Part shown: one piece after another, positions 37,911-45,212 of the stretch
Layout: each line of letters starts with the position of its first letter
Position numbering within the stretch: position 1 is the first letter of the stretch
Source of the DNA: Nocardiopsis sp. ATB16-24
GTDB taxonomy: Bacteria; Actinomycetota; Actinomycetes; Streptosporangiales; Streptosporangiaceae
Assembly (NCBI RefSeq): GCF_030271535.1
Contig: NZ_JASCXJ010000012.1
Coordinates: forward strand, 62,001-126,000
Direction of reading: 5' to 3'
Length of the DNA: 64,000 nucleotides
The notes under the pieces: model-generated
Databases searched by the model: none
Seen by the model: only the letters and a program-made list of their open reading frames with translations
Told to the model about the DNA's origin: nothing
Translations under genes and position numbers: made by a program

Positions 37911-38363
37911 GTGACGAGTACTCCCGAAAGCGCCCAGCGTGACAACGGAAGCGGTGCGGGCAAGGACATCAACTGGCTGTTGGACGAGCTGCTCGACCGC
38001 GCGGTGGGCTCTCGACACGCCATCGTGCTGTCAGCGGACGGGTTGCTGATCGGACGCTCCCGCGACCTGGTCAAGGAGGACGCCGAGCACCTGTCCGCGG
38101 TGGCGTCCGCCTTCCAGAGCCTGGCACGGGGCACCGGACGCCACTTCGGCGGCGGCCAGGTCCTCCAGACCGTGGTGGAGATGGAGAACGCCTACCTGTT
38201 CGTCACCGGGGCCGGACGTGGCGCGTGCCTGGCCGTGCTGGCCGAGGAGAGTGCCGATGTCGGCCTCATCGCCTACGAGATGAACGTGCTGGTCGAGCAG
38301 GTGGGCCGCTACATGGACGCCGCGCCCAGGCATGAGGGCGCTTCCGGAGAAGCCTCACGTTAG
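37911..38363 (+). CDS. cvnB: Conservon roadblock/LC7 protein CvnB
   Basis: 150 residues of a roadblock/LC7 domain, starting around INWLLDELLDRAVGSRHAIVLS, with GLLIGRSRDL and FVTGAGRGACLAVL. Such proteins act as regulators or GTPase-activating partners of small GTPases (MglB-like). The start GTG at 37911 lies 2 bp past the cvnA stop. It presumably acts on the GTPase CvnD encoded two genes downstream. Confidence 0.93.
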   Translation: MTSTPESAQRDNGSGAGKDINWLLDELLDRAVGSRHAIVLSADGLLIGRSRDLVKEDAEHLSAVASAFQSLARGTGRHFGGGQVLQTVVEMENAYLFVTGAGRGACLAVLAEESADVGLIAYEMNVLVEQVGRYMDAAPRHEGASGEASR

Positions 38364-38371
38364 GGGACGGC

Positions 38372-38806
38372 ATGCAAGCGCACAACGGATCTTCACCGGA
38401 GGAGAGGCCGCACGACCTGCCACAACGCGATGTGGTCGGCGGATACGACGAGGAGTCCGTGGACGACGCGGGACCGCTCGTTCGGCCCTACGTGATCGCG
38501 CAGGGCCGCGACCACGCGGACACCGTCCAGCTGGACATGATCAGCGTGGTGATCGCGGCGAAGCGGGCCGAGGTCGACGAGATGGCGCTGGAGCCGGAGC
38601 AGCTCCGCATCCTGGAGCTGTGCCGTCGCCCCCAGTCGGTGGCCGAGGTGTCCGCGCACCTGGACATCCCGGTGGCCGTCGTCAAGGTCCTGCTGAGCGA
38701 CCTCCTCAACCGCGGCCTCGCGTTGGCCCGTGCTCCCTACACAGCGAAGAGCCCGGTAAGCCGGGACGTACTCCAGGCGGTTCTTGATGGCATCCAAAGA
38801 CTCTGA
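38372..38806 (+). CDS. cvnC: Conservon DUF742 protein CvnC
   Basis: 144 residues. The conserved DUF742 block covers VRPYVIAQGRD through the C-terminus: LCRRPQSVAEVSAHLDIPVAVVKVLLSDLL, a winged-helix-like segment that in some homologues contacts the membrane or partner proteins. The first 40 residues are disordered. It begins 8 bp after cvnB and overlaps cvnD by 20 bp. Confidence 0.92.
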   Translation: MQAHNGSSPEERPHDLPQRDVVGGYDEESVDDAGPLVRPYVIAQGRDHADTVQLDMISVVIAAKRAEVDEMALEPEQLRILELCRRPQSVAEVSAHLDIPVAVVKVLLSDLLNRGLALARAPYTAKSPVSRDVLQAVLDGIQRL

Positions 38807-39368
38807 CGACGCACAGGCGCCTGTTCCGGCGGCTCTGAAGATCCTCGTGGCGGGGGGTTTCGGGGCCGGTAAGACCACGATGGTCGCGTCGGTCAGTGAG
38901 ATCGCACCGTTGAGCACCGAGGAGGTGATGACCGAGGCCAGCTACGGCATCGACGACCTGTCCGGGGTGGAGTCCAAGACGACCACCACCGTGGCACTGG
39001 ACTTCGGTCGCATCACCATCAACGAGCAACTGGTGCTGTACCTGTTCGGCACGCCCGGGCAGGAACGGTTCTGGTTCATGTGGGAGGAGCTCTCCGAGGG
39101 CGCGCTGGGGGCGGTGGTCATCGCCGACACGCGCCGCCTGGAGACCTGCTTCGCCTCGGTGGACTTCTTCGAACGGCGGGGCGTGCCGTTCGTGGTGGCG
39201 GTGAACTGCTTCGAGGGCGCCCACACCTACGAGCCCGACGAGGTCCGGGAGGCGCTGAGTCTGAACCCGGCGATCCCGGTGGTGCTGTGCGACGCCCGGG
39301 AACGCGAGTCGGCCAAGAACGTACTGTTGACGCTGGTCAACCGCGTGGTCGAACAAATGGCGGCCTGA
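38787..39368 (+). CDS. cvnD: Conservon small GTPase CvnD
   Basis: 193 residues. The P-loop is GGFGAGKT (23-30), switch II is LFGTPGQERF, and the usual NKxD is VNCFE, a variant typical of CvnD. It is a Ras-like GTPase that, by analogy with Streptomyces conservons, cycles through CvnB. The start ATG at 38787 is chosen over TTG at 38784. The start overlaps the end of cvnC by 20 bp, so the two are coupled. A terminator follows 14 bp after the stop, ending the operon. Confidence 0.93.
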   Translation: MASKDSDDAQAPVPAALKILVAGGFGAGKTTMVASVSEIAPLSTEEVMTEASYGIDDLSGVESKTTTTVALDFGRITINEQLVLYLFGTPGQERFWFMWEELSEGALGAVVIADTRRLETCFASVDFFERRGVPFVVAVNCFEGAHTYEPDEVREALSLNPAIPVVLCDARERESAKNVLLTLVNRVVEQMAA

Positions 39369-39382
39369 GAGGCGCGTGATCA

Positions 39383-39412
39383 GGGCCGGGGGCGTCGCCC
39401 CCGGCCCTTTTC
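39383..39412 (+). terminator. Rho-independent terminator of the conservon
   Basis: GGGCCGGGGGC (39383-39393) pairs perfectly with GCCCCCGGCCC (39397-39407) around a GTC loop, followed by TTTTCT. It lies 14 bp past the cvnD stop. Confidence 0.9.
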
Positions 39413-39613
39413 TCATCGGCCACCCTCAAAGCAGTCACAAGCGCACATTCAGGACACAATTGATGACTCCCGACAAATTACTGGTACCCAGAACCGCTGT
39501 ACACCAAGGGCTTCCAGGTAAAGTGCGCCCCGTGGGACGCCTGTGAGGCACCACCCACCCGCAGCCCATGGACCCGTTCGCACGGGTCCGCACAAAGGTG
39601 ACTGGAGAACTCC

Positions 39614-40615
39614 ATGAAGCGGTTCGAGTGGCGCGACCGGATCCACGCCCTGGACGCAGAGGCCGACTGCGAACAGATCGTGCGCATCCTCAGCGCACAC
39701 GAGTTTCCGTGGGACATCGAGCAGGCCCTGGGTCTGGCCCTGTACCGCACCTACGCCGTACCCAGCGTCGGCGAACTGCTGGGGCGGACCGGCGAGTTCA
39801 CCGAGCGCACCCAGCGCCGATACGACGACACCGCGCTGATCCTCAACGACATCCTGGAGCACGGCTTCGGCCCCGGCAGAGGCCGGGACGCGCTGCGCCG
39901 GATGAACCAGATGCACCGCGCCTACGACATCAGCAACGACGACTACCTGTACGTGCTCAGCACGTTCGTGGTCATGCCCGTACGGTGGCTCAACGACTAC
40001 GGCTACGGCTGGCGCAGGCTCACCGACCACGAGATCGCCGCCGGCACCAACTACTACCGCAAGCTCGGCAAGCACATGGGGATCAAGGACATCCCCGGAA
40101 CCTACGCGGAGTTCCGTGAACTGATGGACTCCTACGAGCACGAGCACTTCGCCTACAGCGACGGAGGCCGGGCCGTCTCCGACGCCACCCTCGAACTGAT
40201 GGTGAACTTCTACCCCGCCTGGCAGCGGCCGTTGGTACGCCCCTTCACCAAGGCGCTGCTGGACGAGCCTCTCATCCGTGCCTTCGGCTACCCCGAACCT
40301 TCGACCGCCTGGCGCAAGATCAGCTCCGGCGCCCTCAAACTGAGGGCGCGGATCGTACGGCTGATGCCCCCGCGCACCGAACCCCGCTTCGCCCGGCAGA
40401 GCCCCAACATCCGCAGCTACCCCGACGGCTACGACCCGTCCCGTATCGGCACCTTCCCCCAGGGATGCCCGGTGCCGCACGGCATGATCACCGAGGAGAT
40501 CGCGGCCACGGGCTCCCGGGTCCCCGCCCCGGGCCAGGGCCTGGCACCGGCCTCCGCCTCCGAAGCCCTCACGACGACGCCGGAGACGGGGGAGCCCGAA
40601 CCCACGGAGAGGTGA
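39614..40615 (+). CDS. MpaB-family oxygenase-like protein (DUF2236)
   Basis: 333 residues. The N-terminal block contains EADCEQIVRILSAHEFPWDIEQALGLA; later come DDTALILNDILEHGF and YLYVLSTFVVMPVRWLNDYGY, which place it in the MpaB/DUF2236 family of putative oxygenases. Related proteins bind haem (latex-clearing protein) or cleave isoprenoid chains. The start ATG at 39614 has GGAG six nt upstream. The conservon terminator lies about 200 bp before it, so it has its own promoter. Some Streptomyces conservons carry a P450 in this position; here there is none. Confidence 0.83.
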   Translation: MKRFEWRDRIHALDAEADCEQIVRILSAHEFPWDIEQALGLALYRTYAVPSVGELLGRTGEFTERTQRRYDDTALILNDILEHGFGPGRGRDALRRMNQMHRAYDISNDDYLYVLSTFVVMPVRWLNDYGYGWRRLTDHEIAAGTNYYRKLGKHMGIKDIPGTYAEFRELMDSYEHEHFAYSDGGRAVSDATLELMVNFYPAWQRPLVRPFTKALLDEPLIRAFGYPEPSTAWRKISSGALKLRARIVRLMPPRTEPRFARQSPNIRSYPDGYDPSRIGTFPQGCPVPHGMITEEIAATGSRVPAPGQGLAPASASEALTTTPETGEPEPTER

Positions 40616-40634
40616 CGTCCGCGGCCCCACCCAT

Positions 40635-40657
40635 GGCACGCGGCCCGGCCGCGTGCC
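40635..40657 (+). terminator. Hairpin after the MpaB-like gene
   Basis: GGCACGCGGCC (40635-40645) pairs with GGCCGCGTGCC (40647-40657). It begins 20 bp after the stop at 40615. No T-tract is present. Confidence 0.55.
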
Positions 40658-40689
40658 CTACCCCCCGCTTCTCCCTCCCTCCGAGGAAC

Positions 40690-40833
40690 CGCAGGGAGCG
40701 TTCCGCCCTCCACAGCCGGGCCCACAACCTGAACGTCGAGGCCGACCGCGCACGGAGCATACGGATCCTTGACGCCCACGAGTTCCCTTGGAACTCGGGA
40801 CGGGCCTCGGTGAGCGCGCCCCGCGACGGCCCG
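40690..40833 (+). pseudogene. Remnant of a second MpaB-family gene (N-terminal fragment)
   Basis: Translating 40723-40791 in frame gives HNLNVEADRARSIRILDAHE and then FPW. It shares EAD, RIL and AHEFPW with residues 11-33 of the intact MpaB-like protein 75 bp upstream (HALDAEADCEQIVRILSAHE then FPW). No start codon, ribosome site or downstream homology follows, and similarity fades after 40833. It looks like the decayed start of a tandem copy. The parts shared are short, so the extent of the fragment is approximate. Confidence 0.7.
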
Positions 40834-40907
40834 TGGCCGTGGCGCACGACGTGGACCCGGCCGGTGACGAGGTCGCGACCCGCGTCGGGTTCCTCCCCGC
40901 CCCCGTC

Positions 40908-41660
40908 TCAACGGCCCAGGCGCCTCCACAGGGCGCGCGGCATCAACCGCATCCCGGCGAAGAGCGGTCGCAGTACACGCGGTGCCCACACGGTCGTGGC
41001 ACCAGAGCGCAGACCGCCCGCGACCACCTCGGCGACCTGGGCGGGGGTCGTGGGAAAGGGCGCCGGATCCACGTGCGCGGACATGCGTGTGGGCACGTAG
41101 CCGGGCCGGACCACCAGCACACGCGCGCCGGAGCCGTGCAGGGAGTCGGCCAGACCCTGCGCGAAACCGTCCAGGCCCGCCTTGGCCGAACCGTAGACGA
41201 AGTTGAACCTGCGCACCCGCACCCCGGCCACGGAGGAGAGCACCACCAGCGTCCCGTGTCCCTGTTCGCGCAGACGGGCGGCCACGGCCAGGCCCGCGGA
41301 CACGTGTCCGGTGTAGTTGACGGTGGCGGCGCGCGCGGCGGCGACCGGGTCGGCCTCGTACTCGGACTGTTCGCCCAGCACCCCGAAGGCGTCCACCACC
41401 ACGTCCAGGTCGCCCACCAGCTTCACGGCCTCGGCCACGGTGCCGGTGTGGGTGTCGGCTCTGGCGGCGTCGAACTCCACCGAGTGCACGGTGGCGCCCG
41501 AACCCGTGAGCGCGTTCGGCACGGGGTCCACCCCGCCCCGCGCGGCCAGCACCACCTCGCGGGCCCCCTCCCTGACCAGCCGCTCGACGATGGCCAGTCC
41601 GATCTCGCTACGGCCGCCCAGCAGCAGTACGCTGCGCACCGATCCCACCGAGTCGCGCAC
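40908..41660 (-). CDS. dprE2: Decaprenylphospho-beta-D-ribose 2'-epimerase reductase subunit (DprE2-like)
   Basis: 250-residue short-chain dehydrogenase. The cofactor motif is LLGGRSEIG near the N-terminus, and the active site YGSAK is in FVYGSAKAGLDGF with Ser in LSSVAGV. With DprE1 it converts polyprenyl-phosphoryl-ribose to the arabinose epimer (reduction of the 2-keto intermediate). The start GTG at 41660 has GGGGAG a few nt upstream. It is 32 bp downstream of dprE1 and last of three genes. Confidence 0.88.
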   Translation of the reverse strand: MRDSVGSVRSVLLLGGRSEIGLAIVERLVREGAREVVLAARGGVDPVPNALTGSGATVHSVEFDAARADTHTGTVAEAVKLVGDLDVVVDAFGVLGEQSEYEADPVAAARAATVNYTGHVSAGLAVAARLREQGHGTLVVLSSVAGVRVRRFNFVYGSAKAGLDGFAQGLADSLHGSGARVLVVRPGYVPTRMSAHVDPAPFPTTPAQVAEVVAGGLRSGATTVWAPRVLRPLFAGMRLMPRALWRRLGR

Positions 41661-41692
41661 GGCGCTCCCCGTCCCTTCCACAGTCGTCGCTC

Positions 41693-43048
41693 TCAGAGCA
41701 GTCGCAGGCGTCTGGCCATGTCGGAGATCAGGACCCCGTCGGGGTCGGCCCGGTCCCGGACCCGACGCCAGGCGGGAAGTTCCGGATACATGGCGTGCAC
41801 GGTCTCGGCCCGGGCCCGGCTGTCCTTGGCCAGGTACAGGCGGCCTCCCGCCTCGGCCACCCGCTCGTCGAACCCGTGCAGCATCGCACCGAGTCCCGGC
41901 ACGTCGGCGGGCAGGTCCACCGCCAAGGACCATCCCGGCCGGGGAAAGGACAGCGGTCCGGGCGTCGACCCGCCCATCCTCTTCAGGACCGCCAGGAACG
42001 AGGGCGCCCGCGCCGTGGACAGGTCCGCGGCGATACCGGCCAGGGTGTCCTCCTCCCCGAAGGGCACCACGAACTGGTACTGCACCACACCCAGACGCCC
42101 GTACATCCGGTTCCATCCGCGCAGGGCGTCCAGCGGGTGGAAGTAGGCGGTCACGGATCGCGCCTGGCCGCGTCTGCGGCGGGGCGCCCGTCCGTGGTGG
42201 AGGGCGTTGAACACACCGACGGTCCACGTGTTCACCACCCCCACCGGCGGGGTGAGGGGCGGGAGCGGCAGACTCGTGCTCCCGTACCGGAGAGGGTGTC
42301 GGCGCAGGGCGTGCGGCAGGTCGCCCGTGCGCGCGTGGTGGGCTCGGGTGACCACTCCCCTGCCAAGGTCCCCTCCCCGTGCGAACAGGTCCAACCAGGC
42401 CACCGAGTAGCGGTGGTCGGTGCGTGCCATGAGGTCCAGGGTGGCCTCCAGGTCCGCGGTCCGGTCGGTGTCCACCCGCATGTAGGCGGACTCGACCGGG
42501 ATCACCGCGAGTGTCACCTCGGTGATCACCCCGGTCAGGCCCATGCCCCCGACCGTCGCCCAGAACAGGTCGGAGCCGTCACCTTCGGGGCGCAGACGGC
42601 GCGCGCTCCCATCGGACGTGACCAGGGTGAGCGCGCGTACGTGTGCGCCGAGGGAGCCGTCCGCCGGGTGGTTCTTACCGTGGACGTCGGCCGCGACCGC
42701 CCCGCCGAGGGTGACGTGACGGGTTCCGGGGGTGACGGGGACGAAGAGGCCGCGCTCCAGCAGGTGGGCGATGAGGCGGTCCATGCTGGTCCCCGCCGGC
42801 GCGGTGACCTCGCCGCGTTCGACGTCCAGGCGCACGGGACCGGTCAGTCCGGTGCAGTCCAGCACCACTCCCCCCGCGTCCTGGGCGGCGTCTCCGTAGG
42901 AGCGACCGAGCCCGCGCGGCAGCGCTCCGCGTTCTCCGGCCCCCGCCAGTGCCTCGGCCACCTGCTCGGGTGTGCGCGGACGCACCACGTGGGCGGCCGT
43001 GGGCGAGGTGCGCCCCCACCCGTGCAGAAGGGTTCGCCGGTCGTTCAC
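41693..43048 (-). CDS. dprE1: Decaprenylphospho-beta-D-ribose oxidase (DprE1-like), natural Cys-to-Ala at the inhibitor site
   Basis: 451 residues. The FAD domain includes GLGRSYGDAAQ and TLGGAVAADVHGKNH; the C-terminal region follows Mycobacterium DprE1 closely (PLSFPRPGWSLAVDLP, LYLAKDSRA, ISDMARRLRLL). Where M. tuberculosis has Cys387 in GWNICVDFP, this protein has Ala376 (codon GCG, plus-strand 41921-41923). The active-site Lys corresponds to the Lys in LYLAKDS. The enzyme oxidises the 2'-OH of polyprenyl-phosphoryl-ribose. The start GTG at 43048 overlaps the ubiA stop by 4 bp. Confidence 0.92.
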   Translation of the reverse strand: MNDRRTLLHGWGRTSPTAAHVVRPRTPEQVAEALAGAGERGALPRGLGRSYGDAAQDAGGVVLDCTGLTGPVRLDVERGEVTAPAGTSMDRLIAHLLERGLFVPVTPGTRHVTLGGAVAADVHGKNHPADGSLGAHVRALTLVTSDGSARRLRPEGDGSDLFWATVGGMGLTGVITEVTLAVIPVESAYMRVDTDRTADLEATLDLMARTDHRYSVAWLDLFARGGDLGRGVVTRAHHARTGDLPHALRRHPLRYGSTSLPLPPLTPPVGVVNTWTVGVFNALHHGRAPRRRRGQARSVTAYFHPLDALRGWNRMYGRLGVVQYQFVVPFGEEDTLAGIAADLSTARAPSFLAVLKRMGGSTPGPLSFPRPGWSLAVDLPADVPGLGAMLHGFDERVAEAGGRLYLAKDSRARAETVHAMYPELPAWRRVRDRADPDGVLISDMARRLRLL

Positions 43049-43983
43049 AGGTAGATCCCCAGTCCTACGAGCGTCACGAGCGCCACGAGTACGAGTTGCA
43101 GGGGGCGGTCGCGCAGAGCGATCTCCTCGGGTTCCTCGCCGACTCCCCGGGACACGAGCAGGTTGTAACGCAGGACGAGCATGATGAAGGGGACGATACT
43201 CACCGCGTGGAAGAGCGTCAGTGGTCCGTCGCCCTGGTCCAGGGCCCAAAGACAGTAGGTGACGATCATGGCGCCCGAGGCCATGCTGCGGGTCTGGGAC
43301 AGGTAGTCGGTGGTGTAGCCGCGCAGGGCGGGTCGGATCGCCTCCGCGCCCTCGTCCCCGACCCCTCCGGCGCGCAGTTCGGCCTCGCGTTTACCGACCA
43401 CCACCAACAGCGCGGCCAACGACACCACGATGACGAACCATGAGGTCAGCGGCACCCCGACCGCCACGCCCCCCGCGACGGCGCGCAGCACGTGACAGGC
43501 GGCGACCGCGACCAGGTCGACCACCACGAGGTCCTTGAGGCGGTGGGTGTAGGCCAGCGTGAGCAGCACATACCCGGTGAGCAGGAGGGACGGCGCGATG
43601 TCGTCCAGGAGCAGGGAGGCCGACGGCGCGGCGACGCAGAGCACGCTCCCCGCGGTCACGGCCACGGGGACCGGGAGGTCTCCGGAGGCGACCGGCCGGT
43701 GACGCTTGCGCGGGTGCGCGCGGTCACGATGGACGTCGTGGGCGTCGTTGAGCAGGTAGGTACCGCTCGCCGCCACGCAGAACAGGACGAACACCGCCAG
43801 GCAGGTCGCCGCTGTCTCGGGGCGGGTGAGCGCCCCGGCCGCGGCGGGGGCCGCCAGGACGAGCAGGTTCTTCAGCCACTGTCGAGGGCGGCATGCCCGG
43901 AGGAGGGCGGCCGCCCTCCCCAGGACGCCGTGCCGGCCCTCGTCCACCGCGGCCCCCGGGTCCGGGACCCCTTTCGTCACCAT
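43045..43983 (-). CDS. ubiA: Decaprenyl-phosphate phosphoribosyltransferase (UbiA family)
   Basis: 312 residues, 8-9 TM helices. The first Asp-rich motif is NDAHDVHRDR (79-88), fitting N-D-x2-D-x3-D, and the second is in KDLVVVDLVAV. UbiA-family proteins of this subtype attach phosphoribose (from PRPP) to polyprenyl phosphate, first step of DPA synthesis. A phosphatase gene found in mycobacteria for the next step is not adjacent here. The start ATG at 43983; the stop overlaps dprE1 (GTGA). Confidence 0.9.
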   Translation of the reverse strand: MVTKGVPDPGAAVDEGRHGVLGRAAALLRACRPRQWLKNLLVLAAPAAAGALTRPETAATCLAVFVLFCVAASGTYLLNDAHDVHRDRAHPRKRHRPVASGDLPVPVAVTAGSVLCVAAPSASLLLDDIAPSLLLTGYVLLTLAYTHRLKDLVVVDLVAVAACHVLRAVAGGVAVGVPLTSWFVIVVSLAALLVVVGKREAELRAGGVGDEGAEAIRPALRGYTTDYLSQTRSMASGAMIVTYCLWALDQGDGPLTLFHAVSIVPFIMLVLRYNLLVSRGVGEEPEEIALRDRPLQLVLVALVTLVGLGIYL

Positions 43984-44001
43984 GGCCCCGAGGCGGGAAC
44001 G

Positions 44002-44039
44002 CCCGCACCGGCGCGCCCGAGCGGGCGCACCGGTGCGGG
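44002..44039 (-). terminator. Terminator hairpin between the DUF3068 gene and ubiA
   Basis: Arms 44002-44019 and 44022-44039 form an 18-bp stem with one C-A mismatch on the plus strand. On the minus transcript that mismatch is a G-U pair, so the stem is complete in the leftward direction. It lies 14 bp past the DUF3068 stop at 44053. Confidence 0.65.
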
Positions 44040-44052
44040 GTGGGTGGGGAGA

Positions 44053-44976
44053 TCAGCCGTGGTGGTCACTGCGGCGACCGGTGAGGAGCAGGATGACGGC
44101 GATGCCGATGAATCCGACACCGACCACGAGGCTGACGATGGGCAGGGTGGTGTGCAGCAGGGGGAGCATGGTACGGCCCGCGTCAGCTTTGTCCACGGCG
44201 TTCTGGATCGACTCGTCGTTGGAGACCAGGTCGGCGTCCAGGATGGTCAGGACCTCCTCCCCGTCCACGACGACGACGCGGTTCTGAGCCTCGCCGATCT
44301 TCAGGGGGGAGCCGGTGACGGGCTCGATCCAGTAGGTGCGAGTGATGGAGAAGACCTCGTCGCCCGTGACGTCGCCGTCGCCCTCCAGGCCGGCCACCGA
44401 GCGCGGCAGGGTGCGTTCCCCGACGACCTCGTCCTCGACCTCCTGGACGAACTTGTACGTCTCGACCCCCTTGACCTCCTCGGTCCCCTGGAAGCGCATG
44501 GGGACGTTCTCCTGGACGGTGGTCTCGAAGAAGTCGTGGTCGCGCTGCTCCGTGAAGAAGGGGAACTTCCACGCCTGGCCGTTCTGGGCGACGGCCTCGT
44601 CGTTGATCATGGCGTCACAGCAGTCGACGGCCTCACCGGTGACGCGGTCGTGCCCGGCCCGACGGCTGGTGGAGGTGATGCCGAAGTCGGTGTCGGCGTC
44701 CCTGAGCCAGGTGAACTGGTCCCACACCACCGTCTCGTCGGTGCTGGAGGCCACGTCGGCCCGGATGGTCGAGTTGGCCTCCAGGTTGGCGTTCTCGACC
44801 AGCTCCACGTCCTCGATGTTGAAGTAGGTGGCCCCCTCGGCGGTGAGGACCGTCTCGCTGTAGTAGTCCAGGGGGGTCTTCATCAGGGAGCTCGACAGCC
44901 ACGTACGCGTCATGGGTGCAAGGGCGAGGAAGAAGACCCCAAACGCGACGAGAACGACCGCAACAGTACGGCGCAT
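44053..44976 (-). CDS. DUF3068 (PorA-family) membrane protein
   Basis: 307 residues. One TM near each end (about 5-24 and 270-298) bracket a large extracytoplasmic beta-rich domain containing YYSETVLTAEG, TEVKG-like acidic stretches and TRTYWIEPVTG. DUF3068 proteins are annotated as porin PorA family, mainly in actinobacteria, with functions poorly characterised. The start ATG at 44976 has AGGAGG five nt upstream. It is divergent from the acyltransferase gene. Confidence 0.85.
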   Translation of the reverse strand: MRRTVAVVLVAFGVFFLALAPMTRTWLSSSLMKTPLDYYSETVLTAEGATYFNIEDVELVENANLEANSTIRADVASSTDETVVWDQFTWLRDADTDFGITSTSRRAGHDRVTGEAVDCCDAMINDEAVAQNGQAWKFPFFTEQRDHDFFETTVQENVPMRFQGTEEVKGVETYKFVQEVEDEVVGERTLPRSVAGLEGDGDVTGDEVFSITRTYWIEPVTGSPLKIGEAQNRVVVVDGEEVLTILDADLVSNDESIQNAVDKADAGRTMLPLLHTTLPIVSLVVGVGFIGIAVILLLTGRRSDHHG

Positions 44977-45085
44977 GTGCCCTCCTGGGCGTATGAGAGT
45001 CCAGATCTGGAACTGGGTCCAAGGCATATTCGGAGGGCGCGCGTCATCGCCTTACCACGTGCGGCGTCCATCGAACACACCCTTA

Positions 45086-45099
45086 TGAAACTAGGTTCA
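45086..45099. promoter_or_regulatory. Near-palindrome TGAAACTAGGTTCA (candidate operator 1)
   Basis: 14-bp near-palindrome of the form TnnAACnnG-TTnnA that differs from the KstR-type consensus TnnAACnnGTTnnA at one fixed position. It lies in the divergent DUF3068/acyltransferase region. Confidence 0.4.
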
Positions 45100-45157
45100 G
45101 TTCCGGGTAGAGTACTGCCCGGTAGGGAACGGCGTCACCAGGGCGTGTCGAAATTTT

Positions 45158-45171
45158 TATAACACGTTCTA
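45158..45171. promoter_or_regulatory. KstR-like palindrome TATAACACGTTCTA (candidate operator 2)
   Basis: It matches TnnAACnnGTTnnA at every fixed position. It overlaps TATAAC (45158-45163), a possible -10 of the acyltransferase promoter, so binding would block transcription. Centre-to-centre distance to the other site is 72 bp. Confidence 0.5.
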
Positions 45172-45212
45172 GTGAACGACGTTCCGCACTCCTCCCCGTA
45201 TCTGGAAGGCCC

